Shown here: piece after piece, positions 44,675-56,202 of the stretch
How positions within the stretch are numbered: position 1 is the stretch's first letter
Layout of the letters: every line of letters begins with the position of its first letter
Assembly: GCF_036324365.1 (NCBI RefSeq)
Contig: NZ_CP137080.1
Coordinates: forward strand, 1,612,001-1,676,000
Length of the DNA stretch: 64,000 nucleotides
Direction of reading: 5' to 3'
Source: Microbacterium limosum
GTDB taxonomy: Bacteria > Actinomycetota > Actinomycetes > Actinomycetales > Microbacteriaceae
Made by a program: the position numbers and the translations under genes
Notes under the pieces: generated by a model
Seen by the model: only the letters and a program-made list of their open reading frames with translations
Database searches by the model: none
Told to the model about the DNA's origin: nothing

Positions 44675-44947
44675 TCATTTCGAGCCGTTCACTTTGTTTC
44701 CATAGCCGTTCAGCCGTTTCTCGAGGGTCTGCGTGTCAAGCGGGCTCGACGCGCGCAGTGCTCGTACGAATGCCCTGCGCTGGATGGCTTTCGCCACGCA
44801 CTCGGGAGTGTCGTGGACCCACGCGCCTCGTCCCGGCCGGACCGCACGCTCGTCGGGGACGAGGGTCGAATCCTCCGCCACAACACGAAGAAGGGCGGTT
44901 CGGGGAGCACGCGTGCGGCAACCGACGCACATTCGTACGGGTTCCAT
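44675..44947 (-). CDS. ylxR: YlxR (DUF448) RNA-binding protein
   Basis: 90 residues. MEPVRMCVGCRTRAPRTALLR with the paired cysteines and PGRGAWVHDTPECVAKAIQRRAF are the full YlxR fold. In Bacillus subtilis the homologue (RnpM) binds RNase P RNA. It lies in its standard place between nusA and infB. Confidence 0.94.
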   Translation of the reverse strand: MEPVRMCVGCRTRAPRTALLRVVAEDSTLVPDERAVRPGRGAWVHDTPECVAKAIQRRAFVRALRASSPLDTQTLEKRLNGYGNKVNGSK

Positions 44948-45008
44948 CCTACACCTCCCGCCCCGGAGCTCGCCCGGAACGCACGGCCGGGCGACCGATG
45001 CCGTGCGC

Positions 45009-45998
45009 TCAGTCGCCTTCCAGGACGCTGTCGGGCTGTATGTCGATCTTGGCCCCCGTCAGCTTCGCGGCGAGGCGCGCGTTCTGGCCCTCCTTGCCGA
45101 TCGCGAGCGAAAGCTGGTAGTCGGGAACGAGCGCCCGCACGGCCTTCGTCGATGCGTCGATCACGAAGCTCGAGGTCACCTTCGCGGGCGAGAGCGCGTT
45201 CGCGACGAACTTGGCCAGTTCCGGATCGAAGTCGACGATGTCGATCTTCTCGCCGCCGAGTTCCTCCGTCACCGCGCGCACGCGACGGCCGAGTTCGCCG
45301 ATGCAGGCGCCCTTCGCGTTGATCGAGGGGTCGTTGGCCTTCACGGCGATCTTCGTGCGGTGGCCCGACTCGCGAGCGAGCGAAACGATCTCCACCAGCC
45401 CACCGGCGATCTCGGGCACCTCCAGCGCGAACAGCTTGCGCACGAGTCCGGGGTGGGTGCGCGAGACAGTGATCGCGGGCCCCTTGGTCCCCCTGGACAC
45501 GCTCGTCACGTAGACCCGAAGGCGCGATCCGTGGCGGTACTCCTCGCCGGGAACCTGCTCTTCGGGCGGAAGGATCGCCTCGATCGTTCCCAGATCGACG
45601 TGGATCATGCGGGGATTCGGGCCCTGCTGCACGACGCCAGCGACGATGTCGCCCTCCTTGCCGCGGAACTCGCCCAGCACGGCGTCGTCGGCGATGTCCC
45701 GCAGCCGCTGGCTGATGACCTGCTTCGCGGCGAAGGCCGCGATGCGGCCGAAGTCGTCGGGAGTGGTCTCCTCCTCGCCGACAACCGCCCCCTCCTCGTC
45801 CGTGACGGGCAGGAAGACCGCGACGTGGCCCGTCTTGCGGTTCACCTCGGCGCGCGCCCCCGAGGGCAGCTCGCCGACGGACGATGTGTGCTTGGCGTAG
45901 GCGGTCAGGATCGCCTGCTCGATGATCCGCACCAGTTCGTCGAAGGGGATTTCCTTCTCCCGCTCGATCGACCGCAGCAGGCCGAGATCGATATCCAC
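45009..45998 (-). CDS. nusA: Transcription factor NusA
   Basis: 329 residues: an N-terminal polymerase-binding domain (DLGLLRSIEREKEIPFDELV), S1 (EGDIVAGVVQQGPNPRMIHVD), and two KH domains (GACIGELGRRVRAVTEEL; LSLAIGKEGQNARLAAKLTG). It lacks the acidic repeats of E. coli NusA. GTG 45998 follows GGGAGG at 5 nt. rimP, usually directly upstream, is absent; the upstream neighbour is a divergent DUF1206 gene. Confidence 0.95.
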   Translation of the reverse strand: MDIDLGLLRSIEREKEIPFDELVRIIEQAILTAYAKHTSSVGELPSGARAEVNRKTGHVAVFLPVTDEEGAVVGEEETTPDDFGRIAAFAAKQVISQRLRDIADDAVLGEFRGKEGDIVAGVVQQGPNPRMIHVDLGTIEAILPPEEQVPGEEYRHGSRLRVYVTSVSRGTKGPAITVSRTHPGLVRKLFALEVPEIAGGLVEIVSLARESGHRTKIAVKANDPSINAKGACIGELGRRVRAVTEELGGEKIDIVDFDPELAKFVANALSPAKVTSSFVIDASTKAVRALVPDYQLSLAIGKEGQNARLAAKLTGAKIDIQPDSVLEGD

Positions 45999-46172
45999 GA
46001 TGACCTCCCTATTCAGCTCTCGTCGCCGCGTCAGGCGCGACGACATCCCCCCTACGTTACCGGATGCGCGTCGCGCGCACCCCACGCAGGAAGCACACCG
46101 ATCTTCCCCATGATCGACTTCTTCTCCCTTCCGCGCGCCGTTGCAGCCGTGACCGGAACATAGGCTGTCCCC

Positions 46173-46979
46173 ATGGACCGCGCGGCGCCCCGGCGTGCCG
46201 CGCGCGAAGCGGCAGACACGACGTGGTTCCGACTGCTCGCCCGAGCGGGGTACGGCGCCAGCGGTCTCGTCCATCTCCTCATCGGCGCCATCGCCCTCAT
46301 CGTCGCCTTCGGCGGCGACGCCACGCCAGACCAGTCCGGGGCGCTGCGTGCCATCGCGGGGATGCCGTTCGGTTTCGCGGTCCTGTGGACGGTCGCCGTG
46401 GCGCTGTGGGCGCTCGGGGCGTGGAAGATCGTGGAGGGGATCCTCGTACGGGGCACACCGCCACTGCGGCGGTGGATGCGACGCTTCGGCCAGTGGGGGC
46501 AGGGCGTCGTCTTCGCGGCCATCGGCGGGATCGCCGCGGCCGTGGCCATGGGCGCCCGTGTGAGCAGCGAGGAGGCGACCGAGGCGGTCAGCCGCGGCGT
46601 GCTCCGGATCCCGGGCGGTGCGTATGTCCTCGCTGCCGCGGCCGTCGTCGTCGGCGCCGTCGGGATCTCGTTCCTCGTGATGGGATTGCGGCGCAGCTAT
46701 CGCACGCAGGTGCGGGTTCCCGACGGAGCCCTGGGCGCGGCCATCGACGTGCTCGGCGTCGTGGGGTTCGTCGCGAAGGGTGTCGCCCTCGCCGCCGTCG
46801 GAGTGCTCCTGGTCATCGCCTCGATCCGTGGGGAGGCCAAGACGGCGGGTGGGCTCGACGGGGCCCTCACCGCACTGCTGCGGCTCTCCCTGGGCCCCGT
46901 CGTCGTCGGCGCCATCGGTGCGGGACTCATCGCGTACGGCGTCTTCTGCTTCTTCCGGGCCAGGTACGCGCGCCTCTAG
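46173..46979 (+). CDS. DUF1206 membrane protein, first copy
   Basis: 268 residues with three internal repeats, each a pair of membrane helices starting LARAGYGASGLVHLLIGAIA-like (the others begin FGQWGQGVVFAAIGG and LGVVGFVAKGVALAAVGV). DUF1206 has no established function. The ATG is 6 nt after TAGGCT (46161-46166). Paralogous to the next gene; both end in FFRARYARL. Confidence 0.85.
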   Translation: MDRAAPRRAAREAADTTWFRLLARAGYGASGLVHLLIGAIALIVAFGGDATPDQSGALRAIAGMPFGFAVLWTVAVALWALGAWKIVEGILVRGTPPLRRWMRRFGQWGQGVVFAAIGGIAAAVAMGARVSSEEATEAVSRGVLRIPGGAYVLAAAAVVVGAVGISFLVMGLRRSYRTQVRVPDGALGAAIDVLGVVGFVAKGVALAAVGVLLVIASIRGEAKTAGGLDGALTALLRLSLGPVVVGAIGAGLIAYGVFCFFRARYARL

Positions 46980-47000
46980 GCGCGGCCCTACGCTGAGCAG

Positions 47001-47807
47001 ATGGGTTCTGACACCGCCGACGGCCTCGCACGCACCACATCCTCCCATCCGGCCGTTCGTGTCCTGGCTCGCGCGGGCTACGCCGCCAACGGGGTCGTCC
47101 ACCTGCTGATCGGCGCGGTGGTGCTCGCCGTGGCGTTCGGAGGCTCCGGCGAGGGCGACCAGCAGGGCGCCTTCCGTGCGATCGCACAGGCCCCGCTCGG
47201 CGGGGTCGCGCTGTGGGCCCTCGCTCTCGCGCTCGCGGCTCTGACGCTCTGGTACATCGCGGAGGGCATCCTCGCGTCGGGCGAGAGCACCGCGCGCCGG
47301 TGGGGACGCCGGCTCGCCGAATGGGGAAAGGCGATCGTCTACGCGTCGTTGGCGGCCACCGCGGTCTCGATCGCCCTGGGCGCACGCCCCGACGGCGACG
47401 AGAGCACGCGCAGCATGAGTCGGGCGCTGCTCGCACTGCCCGCAGGCCCCTTCCTCGTCGGAGCGATCGGGGTCGGCGTGGTCGTGGTCGGCGGCGTCTT
47501 CGTCGTCCGGGGAGTCACGCGCGGCTTCCTCCCGAAGATCACGCCGCCCGGCGGCATCCTGGGTCGCGTCGTCACCGCCACGGGCGTCGTCGGGTACATC
47601 GCGAAGGGCGTCGCGCTCGCCGTGGTCGGGGCCCTGCTCACGACCGCCGCCGTGACCGTGGACCCCGGCGCTTCGGGCGGCCTGGATGCTGCGATCAAGT
47701 CGCTCCTGGCCCTTCCCTTCGGTACCGCGCTCGTCGCGGCCGTCGGCATCGGACTCATCGCCTACGCGGTCTACTGCTTCTTCCGCGCGCGCTACGCCCG
47801 CCTCTGA
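47001..47807 (+). CDS. DUF1206 membrane protein, second copy
   Basis: 268 residues, same length and layout as the preceding gene, with LARAGYAANGVVHLLIGAVV, AEWGKAIVYASLAAT and TGVVGYIAKGVALAVVGAL as its three repeat starts. A tandem gene duplication with clear divergence between the copies. Own leaderless-type start: TACGCT (46989-46994) 6 nt before the ATG. The pair occupies the place where rimP is expected. Confidence 0.85.
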   Translation: MGSDTADGLARTTSSHPAVRVLARAGYAANGVVHLLIGAVVLAVAFGGSGEGDQQGAFRAIAQAPLGGVALWALALALAALTLWYIAEGILASGESTARRWGRRLAEWGKAIVYASLAATAVSIALGARPDGDESTRSMSRALLALPAGPFLVGAIGVGVVVVGGVFVVRGVTRGFLPKITPPGGILGRVVTATGVVGYIAKGVALAVVGALLTTAAVTVDPGASGGLDAAIKSLLALPFGTALVAAVGIGLIAYAVYCFFRARYARL

Positions 47808-47814
47808 CGACCGC

Positions 47815-49635
47815 TCAGCCGCAGTCGTCGGCCGTGACGGGGATGCCCTCGAAGCGCGCCTGCGTCCACGTGATCATGCTCTGAAGCAGCGGCGATCCGG
47901 GGAGCATGACGCCGGTGTGGTCCTCGCCGCCCAGGCGGCGGATCTGGAGGGCCGCCCCCTCGGCGCACCGCTCGGCGACGAACTGCTCGTACAGCGCCGC
48001 GGGGATGACCTCGTCCTGTTCCCCCCAGGCGATCAGGACGGGCGAGTCCCACGGACCGGTCGCGGCGTTCTGGGCAAGCCGCTCCCCGAGCGCCCCCGTC
48101 GTGAGATCCCCGTCGTAGAGCGGCCGGTCCGCGGACACCCCGAGCGCCGCGAGCACCGACACGATCACGCCGGGCTCCGTCGGACATCGCTGGGTCATCT
48201 CCCGCACCAGGGCGCGGCCGCCCGGCGCGACGTAGTCGTCGACGTCGACATCGGGGTAGGTGTCGGCGTACGGCACGAGCACCCAGGAGATCAGGACCGA
48301 CAGCATCGCCTGATCCTGCGAGCGTCCCAGCTGCTGCGCGAGTGCGAGCGGATCCGCGGCGGGTGAGAGCGCGACCGTGCCGACGACGTCGAACTCGGGC
48401 GCGTACTCCGGCGCCAGCTGTGTGGTCCACAGGGCGGCGTGTCCCCCCTGGGAGTGCCCCCACACCGCGACTTCGTCGCCGAGCCAGAGGCCCTCGATCT
48501 GATCCGCGGCGCGCACGGCGTCCAGAGAGGAGCGGGCCTCGCCCTCGCCGATGAGGTAGGGGAAGACGCCCTCGGCGCCCTGCCCGGTGTAGTCGGAGGC
48601 GACGACGGCCCATCCCCGTTCGATCGCCTCGTTGACGCTCGGGATCGCCCATCGCGTGGCGTAGCTGTCCATCAGGCTCGGCGCGCACCCGCGCGCGACC
48701 CCCGTCGTCCCGTGATTCCAGATCACGACGGGCAGGGCCCGGGGCGGGCGGTCGGCCGGATAGATCACCATCCCGCTGGCGAGCGCACGGCGTCCGAACG
48801 AGTCCGTCGTGGAGTAGAGGATGCGCCGGACCTCCGCCCCCGGCGGAATGCGGCCCGTGTAGGCGTCGTCACGCAGCAGCGTTCCGGGCGCGCTCGGGGG
48901 TTCGTCGGGCGCATCGTAGAAGGCGTCGACGACCGGCGCACCCTCCTGCAACCAGGTGCTCACTCCCCAGGACCCGGCCGCGGTCGCCAGCAGAACCAGG
49001 GACAGGCCGAAGCGCGCGACATCCCCCCAGATCCGTGCGCGGCGCGAGGACGGACCCTGTCCGATGCGCTCCGACCGCCCGCGCACCCGGCGGGCGGCGC
49101 GCAGGGCGAGCGACGCTCCGAAGATGACCGTGCGCACACCGAACACCACCGCGACGACGAGGAGCGTCACATCGGGCCAGGCCAGGGCGAGCACTCCGAA
49201 CGCGACCTGCGCGGCGCCCGACGCGGCGGCGAGGACCCGTTCGCTGACGCGTCCGCGGAACACGCCCCCGGCGGCAGCGAGCCCCGCGACGACGAGCAGG
49301 ATCGCGATCACGTCGGGCAGCAGATCGAGGCTGCCGCCGAGGAAGACGAGGATGACCGCGCCTCCCACGATCCACACGCTCGACGCGATCGTGTTCCATG
49401 CTCGGGGGATGTCGCGCGGGGAGACGAGCTCGATGACCCCCGACGCGATGGCACTCACCCCGACGTAGACCGCGAGCACCCACAGCGAGGTGAGCGGTCT
49501 CATCACGATGAAGATGCCGAGGAGCACCAGCGCCGTGCCGACGACGACGCCCACCCACGCCGGCGCACGTTCCACGAGCCGCCGCAGGGCACCGCGCCGC
49601 GGCAGCGGCACGACACGGGCGCGTGGCGGGTTCAT
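47815..49635 (-). CDS. DUF308 membrane domain fused to a secretory-lipase-type hydrolase
   Basis: 606 residues. The first ~175 residues form six membrane helices of the DUF308/HdeD type (VGVVVGTALVLLGIFIVMRP). A further helix (about 202-222) leads into an alpha/beta-hydrolase of the secretory lipase (LIP) family: VVIWNHGTTGVARGCAPSLM, nucleophile Ser in WGHSQGGHAALW, and VLIAWGEQDEVIP with a late His in GGEDHTG. The hydrolase should face outside. ATG 49635 is chosen because TAACAT (49643-49648) lies 7 nt upstream; an ATG at 49644 falls inside that box. Confidence 0.83.
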   Translation of the reverse strand: MNPPRARVVPLPRRGALRRLVERAPAWVGVVVGTALVLLGIFIVMRPLTSLWVLAVYVGVSAIASGVIELVSPRDIPRAWNTIASSVWIVGGAVILVFLGGSLDLLPDVIAILLVVAGLAAAGGVFRGRVSERVLAAASGAAQVAFGVLALAWPDVTLLVVAVVFGVRTVIFGASLALRAARRVRGRSERIGQGPSSRRARIWGDVARFGLSLVLLATAAGSWGVSTWLQEGAPVVDAFYDAPDEPPSAPGTLLRDDAYTGRIPPGAEVRRILYSTTDSFGRRALASGMVIYPADRPPRALPVVIWNHGTTGVARGCAPSLMDSYATRWAIPSVNEAIERGWAVVASDYTGQGAEGVFPYLIGEGEARSSLDAVRAADQIEGLWLGDEVAVWGHSQGGHAALWTTQLAPEYAPEFDVVGTVALSPAADPLALAQQLGRSQDQAMLSVLISWVLVPYADTYPDVDVDDYVAPGGRALVREMTQRCPTEPGVIVSVLAALGVSADRPLYDGDLTTGALGERLAQNAATGPWDSPVLIAWGEQDEVIPAALYEQFVAERCAEGAALQIRRLGGEDHTGVMLPGSPLLQSMITWTQARFEGIPVTADDCG

Positions 49636-49695
49636 CCGCGTCATGTTAGGTCGCGTCCTTGAGCGCGCGCCGACAGGGCGCGCCGGGCGAGCACG

Positions 49696-51462
49696 TCAGG
49701 AGGACAGTTCGGCGACGGCGTCGGCCACCGGCAGGCTCCGGCGGTCGCCGGTGCGGCGATCCCAGAGCTCGACCTCGCCGTCGGCGGCACCGCGGCCGAC
49801 GATGAGGATGCGCGGAACGCCGATCAGCTCGGCGTCGCCGAACTTCACACCCGGCGACACCTTCGCGCGGTCGTCGTAGAGCACGTCGAGACCGGCCGCT
49901 TCGAGCCGGTCGGCGACCGAGGCGGCGAGCTCGAAGGCCACCGCATCCCGACCGGTCGCGACGACGTGGACGTCGAACGGCGCGATGGATGCGGGCCAGA
50001 TCAGGCCCTTGTCGTCGTTGTTGAGCTCCGCGATGATCGCCAGGATGCGGGTCACGCCGATGCCGTACGAGCCCATCGTGACGGTGACGAGCTTGCCGTT
50101 CTCGTCGAGCACCTTCAGCCCCAGCGCCTCGGCGTACTTGCGGCCGAGCTGAAAGACGTGGCCGATCTCCATGCCGCGCGCGAGGTGCACGGGGCCCGAG
50201 CCGTCGGGGGCCGGATCGCCCTCACGCACCGTGGCGACCTCGACGAATCCGTCGGCGGCGAAGTCGCGCCCGGCCACGAGAGAGTGCACGTGCTTCTCGT
50301 GGGCGTTCGCTCCGGTGATCCAGGACGTCCCGTCGACGACGCGCGGATCGAGCACGTAGCGGATGCCGGTGGCCGACTCCTCGCCGAGCAGCGGACCGGT
50401 CGGCGTCCAGGGCCCGATGTAGCCCTTCACCAGCAGCGGGTGCCGCTCGAAGTCGGCCTCGGTGGCGGCCTCGACGGCCGCGGGCGCGAACGCGACCTCG
50501 ACGCGCTTGTCGTCGACGTCGCGGTCGCCGGGCAGACCCACCACGACGAGCTCGCGCGTGCCGTCGAGGTGCGTCAGGGCGAGCACGACGTTCTTGAGCG
50601 TGTGCGCGGCCGTCCACTCCCCCTCCGCCGGGGCGTCGAGGTGCGCGTTCGCGTGGGCGACCAGCGTCGCGATCGTCGGGGTGTCGGGAGAGTCGTAGAT
50701 CACGGGCTCGGGGAGCCCGTCGAACGGGATCGGCTCGGGCGCGACGGTCGTGAACGCCTCGACGTTCGCCGCGTAGCCGCCGTCGGAGCGCACGAACGTG
50801 TCCTCGCCGACGGGCGTGGGGTGCAGGAACTCCTCGCTGCGGGAGCCTCCCATGGCCCCGGCATCCGCCTGCACGATGACGTACTCGAGGCCCAGGCGCG
50901 TGAAGATGCGCTCGTAGGCCTCGCGCTGCGCCTGGTAGCTCGCGTCGAGACCGGCATCGGTGTAGTCGAAGGAGTAGGCGTCCTTCATCGTGAACTCGCG
51001 CCCGCGCAGGAGGCCGGCGCGGGGGCGCGCCTCGTCGCGGTACTTGTCCTGGATCTGATAGATCGTCAGGGGCAGGTCCTTGTAGGACGAGTAGAGGTCC
51101 TTCACGAGCAGCGTGAAGACCTCCTCGTGGGTCGGCGCGAGCAGGTAGTCGGCACCCTTGCGGTCCTGCAGGCGGAAGAGCGCGTCGCCGTACTCCTCCC
51201 AGCGACCGGTCTGCTCGTAGGGCTCGCGCGGCAGCAGCGCCGGGAAGTGCACCTCGTACGCGCCCGCGTTCGCCATCTCCTCACGGACGACGGCCTCGAT
51301 CTTCGCCTTGACCTTCAGGCCCAGCGGCAGCCAGGCGAAGACGCCCGGTGCCTGGCGGCGGATGTAGCCGGCGCGCACGAGCAGGCGATGGCTCGTGACC
51401 TCGGCGTCGGAGGGATCCTCTCGGAGCGTGCGGAGGAAGTAGTGCGAGAGACGGGTGACCAC
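49696..51462 (-). CDS. proS: Prolyl-tRNA synthetase, bacterial type
   Basis: 588 residues with the class II motifs [40 protein letters not shown] (motif 2 region) and [13 protein letters not shown] (motif 3). The long insert between motifs 2 and 3 is the editing domain that clears Ala-tRNA(Pro). GTG 51462 gives [16 protein letters not shown]; it lies 8 nt after TAAGCT (51471-51476 on the complement), again without a ribosome site. Confidence 0.96.
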   Translation of the reverse strand: MVTRLSHYFLRTLREDPSDAEVTSHRLLVRAGYIRRQAPGVFAWLPLGLKVKAKIEAVVREEMANAGAYEVHFPALLPREPYEQTGRWEEYGDALFRLQDRKGADYLLAPTHEEVFTLLVKDLYSSYKDLPLTIYQIQDKYRDEARPRAGLLRGREFTMKDAYSFDYTDAGLDASYQAQREAYERIFTRLGLEYVIVQADAGAMGGSRSEEFLHPTPVGEDTFVRSDGGYAANVEAFTTVAPEPIPFDGLPEPVIYDSPDTPTIATLVAHANAHLDAPAEGEWTAAHTLKNVVLALTHLDGTRELVVVGLPGDRDVDDKRVEVAFAPAAVEAATEADFERHPLLVKGYIGPWTPTGPLLGEESATGIRYVLDPRVVDGTSWITGANAHEKHVHSLVAGRDFAADGFVEVATVREGDPAPDGSGPVHLARGMEIGHVFQLGRKYAEALGLKVLDENGKLVTVTMGSYGIGVTRILAIIAELNNDDKGLIWPASIAPFDVHVVATGRDAVAFELAASVADRLEAAGLDVLYDDRAKVSPGVKFGDAELIGVPRILIVGRGAADGEVELWDRRTGDRRSLPVADAVAELSS

Positions 51463-51541
51463 GATCGTCAAGCTTAGTTCGCGGGATGCTGCGGCCCGCG
51501 GCATCCGCGCCCGCTCGCTCCCCTGCGCCGGTCGTGGCCGC

Positions 51542-51638
51542 CCCGCTCCCCTGTCACGAACGGCTCGCTCCGCCCCGCTCGCCTGTCACGAACCGCTCGC
51601 CGCGGGATCCGGATGGAGCGTTTCGTGACAGCCGAGCG
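51542..51638. repeat. Three-copy intergenic repeat between proS and acdS
   Basis: Copies start at 51542 and 51574 on the plus strand, 32 bp apart, and at 51638 on the minus strand. The shared core is CGCTCSSCTGTCACGAA, then one to two variable bases and GCTC. The third copy is inverted, so copies 2 and 3 could also form a hairpin. Confidence 0.78.
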
Positions 51639-51660
51639 TCGCCGACGCCGCCGCGGTGGT

Positions 51661-52668
51661 CTAACGGAACAGGCCGCTGTACGCGTTGAGCGCCGGCTGG
51701 CCTCCCAGGTGCGCGTAGAGCACGTTGCTCGTGGCCGGGATGTCTCGAGACGACACGAGGTCGATGAGGCCGGCGAGCGACTTGCCCTCGTAGACGGGGT
51801 CGGTGATCATCCCCTCGAGCGAGCCGCCGAGGCGGATCGCATCGAGGGTCGATGCGACGGGGATGCCGTAGAGATCGCCCGCCCAGCCCTCGAGGATCGT
51901 GATCTCGTCGTCGCGGAGTTCGCGGCCGAGGCCGATGAGCTCGGCGGTGTTGCGCGCGATCCGCTCGACCTGCGCACGCGTCTTCTCGATGGTCGCGGAG
52001 GCGTCGATGCCGATGACCCTGCGGGGACGTTCCTGCCCCGCGAAGCCCGCGATCATCCCCGCGTGCGTCGATCCGGTGACGGTGCACACGATGATCGTGT
52101 CGAAGAAGACTCCGAGCTCCCGCTCCTGCTGCTCGACCTCGTAGGCCCAGTTCGCGAAACCCAGACCACCGAGCCGGTGGTCGGACGCGCCGGCGGGGAT
52201 CGCGTAGGGCTTGCCGCCTTCGGCCTCGACCTCGTCGATCGCCTGCTGCCAGCTGGAGCGGATGCCGATGTCGAAACCCGCGGCATCCAGCGTCACCTTC
52301 GCGCCCATGATGCGGGAGAGCTGGATGTTCCCGACGCGGTCGCTCAGCGGATCGGGCCACTCCACCCAGTTCTCCTGCACCAGACGGGCCTTGAGGCCGA
52401 GCTTGGCGGCTACCGCGGCCACCTGGCGGGTGTGGTTCGACTGGTAGCCGCCGATCGAGACCAACGTATCGGCGCCCTGAGCGAGCGCCTCGGGGACGAG
52501 GTACTCGAGCTTCCGGACCTTGTTGCCTCCGAACGCGAGCCCGCTGTTGACGTCTTCGCGCTTCGCCCAGATCTGCGCGCCGCCCAAGTGCTGCGTCAGC
52601 CGCGGGAGGTGGTGGATCGGGCTCGGCCCGAAGGTCAGCGGGTAGCGCTCGAAGTCGTTGATGGCCAT
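51661..52668 (-). CDS. acdS: 1-aminocyclopropane-1-carboxylate deaminase
   Basis: 335 residues, PLP enzyme. [18 protein letters not shown] and [14 protein letters not shown] match AcdS, with the PLP lysine at Lys50. The residues that separate ACC deaminase from D-cysteine desulfhydrase are Tyr293-Glu294 (DPVYEGKS) and Leu321 (AHLGGQP), one less than in Pseudomonas numbering; all three are the deaminase type. It would turn the ethylene precursor ACC into 2-oxobutyrate and ammonia, a plant-associated trait. A palindrome overlaps its promoter. No acdR gene is adjacent. Confidence 0.88.
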   Translation of the reverse strand: MAINDFERYPLTFGPSPIHHLPRLTQHLGGAQIWAKREDVNSGLAFGGNKVRKLEYLVPEALAQGADTLVSIGGYQSNHTRQVAAVAAKLGLKARLVQENWVEWPDPLSDRVGNIQLSRIMGAKVTLDAAGFDIGIRSSWQQAIDEVEAEGGKPYAIPAGASDHRLGGLGFANWAYEVEQQERELGVFFDTIIVCTVTGSTHAGMIAGFAGQERPRRVIGIDASATIEKTRAQVERIARNTAELIGLGRELRDDEITILEGWAGDLYGIPVASTLDAIRLGGSLEGMITDPVYEGKSLAGLIDLVSSRDIPATSNVLYAHLGGQPALNAYSGLFR

Positions 52669-52711
52669 GTCGTCCCTGTCGTTCGCGGCGGGTGGTTGCC
52701 TGGTCGTCCCA

Positions 52712-52728
52712 CAATATTCTGCATATTG
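52712..52728 (-). promoter_or_regulatory. Palindromic operator candidate at acdS
   Basis: CAATAT-TCTGC-ATATTG, perfect 6-bp arms and 5-nt centre, the only AT-rich stretch in the 306-bp gap to treS. On the minus strand its left half provides a -10-like TATTGT (52712-52717), so a bound repressor would block the promoter. The rest of the gap (52729-52974) holds the treS promoter and nothing else I can support. Confidence 0.55.
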
Positions 52729-52974
52729 CGCGCGATGTGCATCCTTCCGGTGTCGGCCGTTCGCGACGGCACAGGATGCCGCGGCCGCACCGGCGTGCGC
52801 GAGCCCTCGACCCACCCCGGCCATACCCCTCCGGGCGCCGTCCGCGCAAGCCGCTGCCGGATGATCGCCCTGCGCGGGAGCCTGTGACAGGTTAGAGATG
52901 TGGTGCGCTTCCCGCCCGCCGCCCCGTGAGGTCGAGGACCAGCGACGACCGCCCCTGAAGGTGAGGACGAACGC

Positions 52975-54734
<1,760 letters not shown>

Positions 54735-54738
<4 letters not shown>

Positions 54739-56195
54739 CCTCGATAGACCACGCCCTGATCGAGGGCTACCTGGTGCGTACGCGCTGGTTCGGCGGCAAG
54801 GGGCGCCCCTTCGCCGTGACGCGGGCGCGCGTGCTGGCCGACCTGTCCGGCGACCAGGATCGACCGCACGTCACGGTGTACCTCGTGACCGTCGAGTACG
54901 CCGACGAGGCGGGCGGCACCGAGCTCTACCAGGTGCCGCTGGCCGGCTACGACGACCTCGAGGAGCGGATCAGTCACGCCTACGTGGGTGCGCTCGAGGC
55001 GGACGGGCACGTACGCCACGTCTACGACGCGGTCCACGACCGTGACGCCATGGCCCTGTGGCTCGACGGGTTCGTGGCCGCGGAGGACGCCGGACACGCC
55101 GAGGTCGGCGGGCTGCGCTTCCGCCGCCTGCCGGGCGAGCACGTCGACGCCGACCTGCGACCCTCGCCGATGACCGGCGAGCAGTCGAACTCGTCGGTGC
55201 GCTTCGACGAGACCGCGATGATGAAGATCTTCCGCAAGCTCAGCCCGGGCGTGAACCCCGACATCGAGATCCACGAGGAGCTCACGCGCGGCGAGTCGGA
55301 ATACGTCGCGGCGCTGTACGGATGGATCGAGACCACCGTCGACGGCGAGCTGCTCCAGCTGGCGATGCTGCAGGAGTTCCTGCGCACGGCGACCGACGGG
55401 TTCGAGCTCGCCCTGGCGAGCGTCCGAACCCTGCTGGCCGACCTCGAGCAGGAGCCCGACGACTCCGGCGGCGACTTCGCCGGGGAGGCGGCGCGCCTGG
55501 GCGAGGCCCTCGCCGCGGTCCACGCCCTCATGCGAGAGCGGTTCCCCGCCGAGCGGCGCGGACCGGAGGCCAGCGCCGAGCTGGCCCGGGCCATGACCGA
55601 ACGGCTCGATCGGGCGCTGCGGGTGGCACCGGAGATCGAGGCCTTCGCGCCGCGGCTCCGCGACGCCTACGCGGCGGTGGCGACCCTGGACGGACTGGAC
55701 GTGCAGCGCGTCCACGGCGACCTTCACCTCGGTCAGACGCTGCGGACCTCGCGCGGCTGGCGCATCGTCGACTTCGAGGGCGAGCCCGGCCGGCCGTTCC
55801 ACGAGCGGTCGTGGCCCGACTCGCCGTGGCGGGATGTCGCGGGCATGCTGCGCTCGTTCGACTACGCGCCCGGCGTGGTCGAGATGTCGCTGGCCGGCTC
55901 CGGCCGCATCCCCGACGAGGCCGAACGGACCCTCCGCGCGGAGCGGGCCGCGGAGTGGGCGAGCCGCGCGCGCCGCCACTTCATCGACGGCTATGTCGCC
56001 GCACTCGCATCGGAGGTGGCGCCGGACGAGGGCGGCGGGCACCCGTGGGATGACGGGCGCGAGGAGGAGCGGCGCGTGCTGCTCGACGCCTATGTCGCCG
56101 ACAAGACGGTGTACGAGGTCGTCTACGAGAAGCGCAACCGGCCGGGATGGACCGGCATCCCGCTTTCGACCCTCGCACGCATCGACGAGGGGTGA
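54735..56195 (+). CDS. mak: Maltokinase
   Basis: 486 residues. Phosphorylates maltose to maltose-1-phosphate. [14 protein letters not shown] is the N-terminal cap, [20 protein letters not shown] binds nucleotide, and [10 protein letters not shown] with [11 protein letters not shown] is the aminoglycoside-phosphotransferase-like active site (catalytic Asp and metal-binding Asp). GTG 54735 overlaps the treS stop (GTGA). glgE is not in the window. Confidence 0.94.
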
Positions 56196-56202
56196 CGTCC
56201 GC

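Noticed and set aside
52739..52780. GCATCCT/AGGATGC pair upstream of acdS as a further operator
   Set aside because: Arms are only 7 bp and 28 nt apart, and GGATGC is a frequent word in this genome, so a chance pair is likely.
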